Of a DNA stretch of 6,016 bases, positions 5,683 through 6,016 are shown piece by piece. How positions within the stretch are numbered: the first letter of the stretch is position 1; every line of letters begins with the position of its first letter. The notes under the pieces are model-generated. The model was given only the letters and a program-made list of their open reading frames with translations. It was not told the DNA's origin and searched no databases. This stretch comes from Acidocella sp. (lineage in GTDB: Bacteria; Pseudomonadota; Alphaproteobacteria; Acetobacterales; Acetobacteraceae): assembly GCA_029077775.1 (NCBI GenBank), contig JAQNCU010000192.1:1-6016 (forward strand). The letters run 5' to 3'. A program made the position numbers and the translations under genes.

Positions 5683-6016
5683 TTGAGAGCCCCGTCTACT
5701 CCCCCCGCGAAATCGTCTCTGAGCTTGACCGCTTCATCATCGGCCAGAACGACGCCAAGCGCGCCGTGGCCATCGCGCTACGCAACCGCTGGCGTCGGCT
5801 GCAACTGCCCGAGGACATGCGCGACGAGGTGGTGCCGAAAAACATCCTCATGATCGGCCCCACGGGCTGCGGCAAAACCGAGATCGCGCGGCGTTTGGCC
5901 AGGCTCGCCCAGGCCCCGTTCATCAAGGTCGAGGCAACCAAATTCACCGAGGTCGGCTATGTTGGTCGCGATGTCGAGAGCATCGTGCGCGACCTCGTCG
6001 AGGCCAGCATCACCAT
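5679..6016 (+). CDS. hslU: HslU ATPase subunit, N-terminal part (3' end outside window)
   Basis: HslU is the AAA+ unfoldase that caps HslV and threads substrates into it. About 112 of the roughly 435-440 residues are in the window. The start is GTG at 5679, within GTGA overlapping the hslV stop; an in-frame TGA at 5670-5672 rules out anything further upstream. The N-terminus reads (M)IESPVYSPREIVSELDRFIIGQNDAKRAVAIALRNRWRR, where the SPREIV and FIIGQ-DAKRAVA blocks are diagnostic. The Walker A motif GPTGCGKT is at 60-67, and the substrate-gripping pore loop GYVG at 93-96 is followed by RDVESIVRDLVE. The insertion domain, Walker B, sensor residues and the C-terminal tail that activates HslV are beyond the edge. 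There is no sign of damage in the visible part. Confidence 0.95.
   Translation, partial: MIESPVYSPREIVSELDRFIIGQNDAKRAVAIALRNRWRRLQLPEDMRDEVVPKNILMIGPTGCGKTEIARRLARLAQAPFIKVEATKFTEVGYVGRDVESIVRDLVEASIT

Noticed and set aside
1..6016. Mobile elements, CRISPR arrays, tRNA or rRNA genes, and hairpin terminators
   Set aside because: No transposase or integrase sequence, regular repeat array, RNA-gene signature or GC-rich stem followed by a T run was seen; nearly all the window is accounted for by protein genes.

Overview
The window is GC-rich, densely packed and coded entirely on the plus strand. It looks like an alphaproteobacterial chromosome, probably from the Rhodospirillales/Acetobacteraceae side. 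This lineage guess is an inference from the HslV sequence, which has a short propeptide ending in GWHG before the catalytic TT, and from the HslU style; I could not test it by search.

Layout: (1) Positions 1-664 hold the 3' part of an alpha/beta-hydrolase gene that begins before the window. (2) Positions 655-727 are a compact regulatory region with a near-consensus sigma-70 promoter (TTGACG, 16 nt, TATAAT) and two copies of a TGCA-N6-TGCA palindrome, one upstream of the -35 box and one over the -10 box. (3) Positions 728-5047 hold boxC, boxB and boxA in tight order, the enzymes of the aerobic CoA-dependent ('box') benzoate pathway. (4) Positions 5048-5115 are a 68-bp gap with no visible terminator but a possible heat-shock-type promoter. 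(5) Positions 5116-6016 hold hslV and the first part of hslU, the two subunits of the ATP-dependent HslVU protease; hslU runs off the right edge.

How the genes work together: BoxA passes electrons from NADPH through FAD and two [4Fe-4S] clusters to the diiron epoxidase BoxB. BoxB converts benzoyl-CoA to 2,3-epoxybenzoyl-CoA. BoxC opens the ring with water, giving 3,4-dehydroadipyl-CoA semialdehyde and formate. The benzoate-CoA ligase, the semialdehyde dehydrogenase (BoxD) and the regulator BoxR are not in the window and presumably lie upstream or elsewhere. The hydrolase is a common companion of box genes, but its role is not settled.

The enzymes are recognisable known families, and I do not see an undescribed system. 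The most informative part is the control region: two almost identical 14-bp TGCA-N6-TGCA sites that share even their spacer, plus a third, decayed copy in the boxC-boxB gap. This fits control by a benzoyl-CoA-responsive BoxR/BzdR-type repressor. The second point of interest is the join between a catabolic operon and the hslVU stress-protease operon with no obvious insulation.
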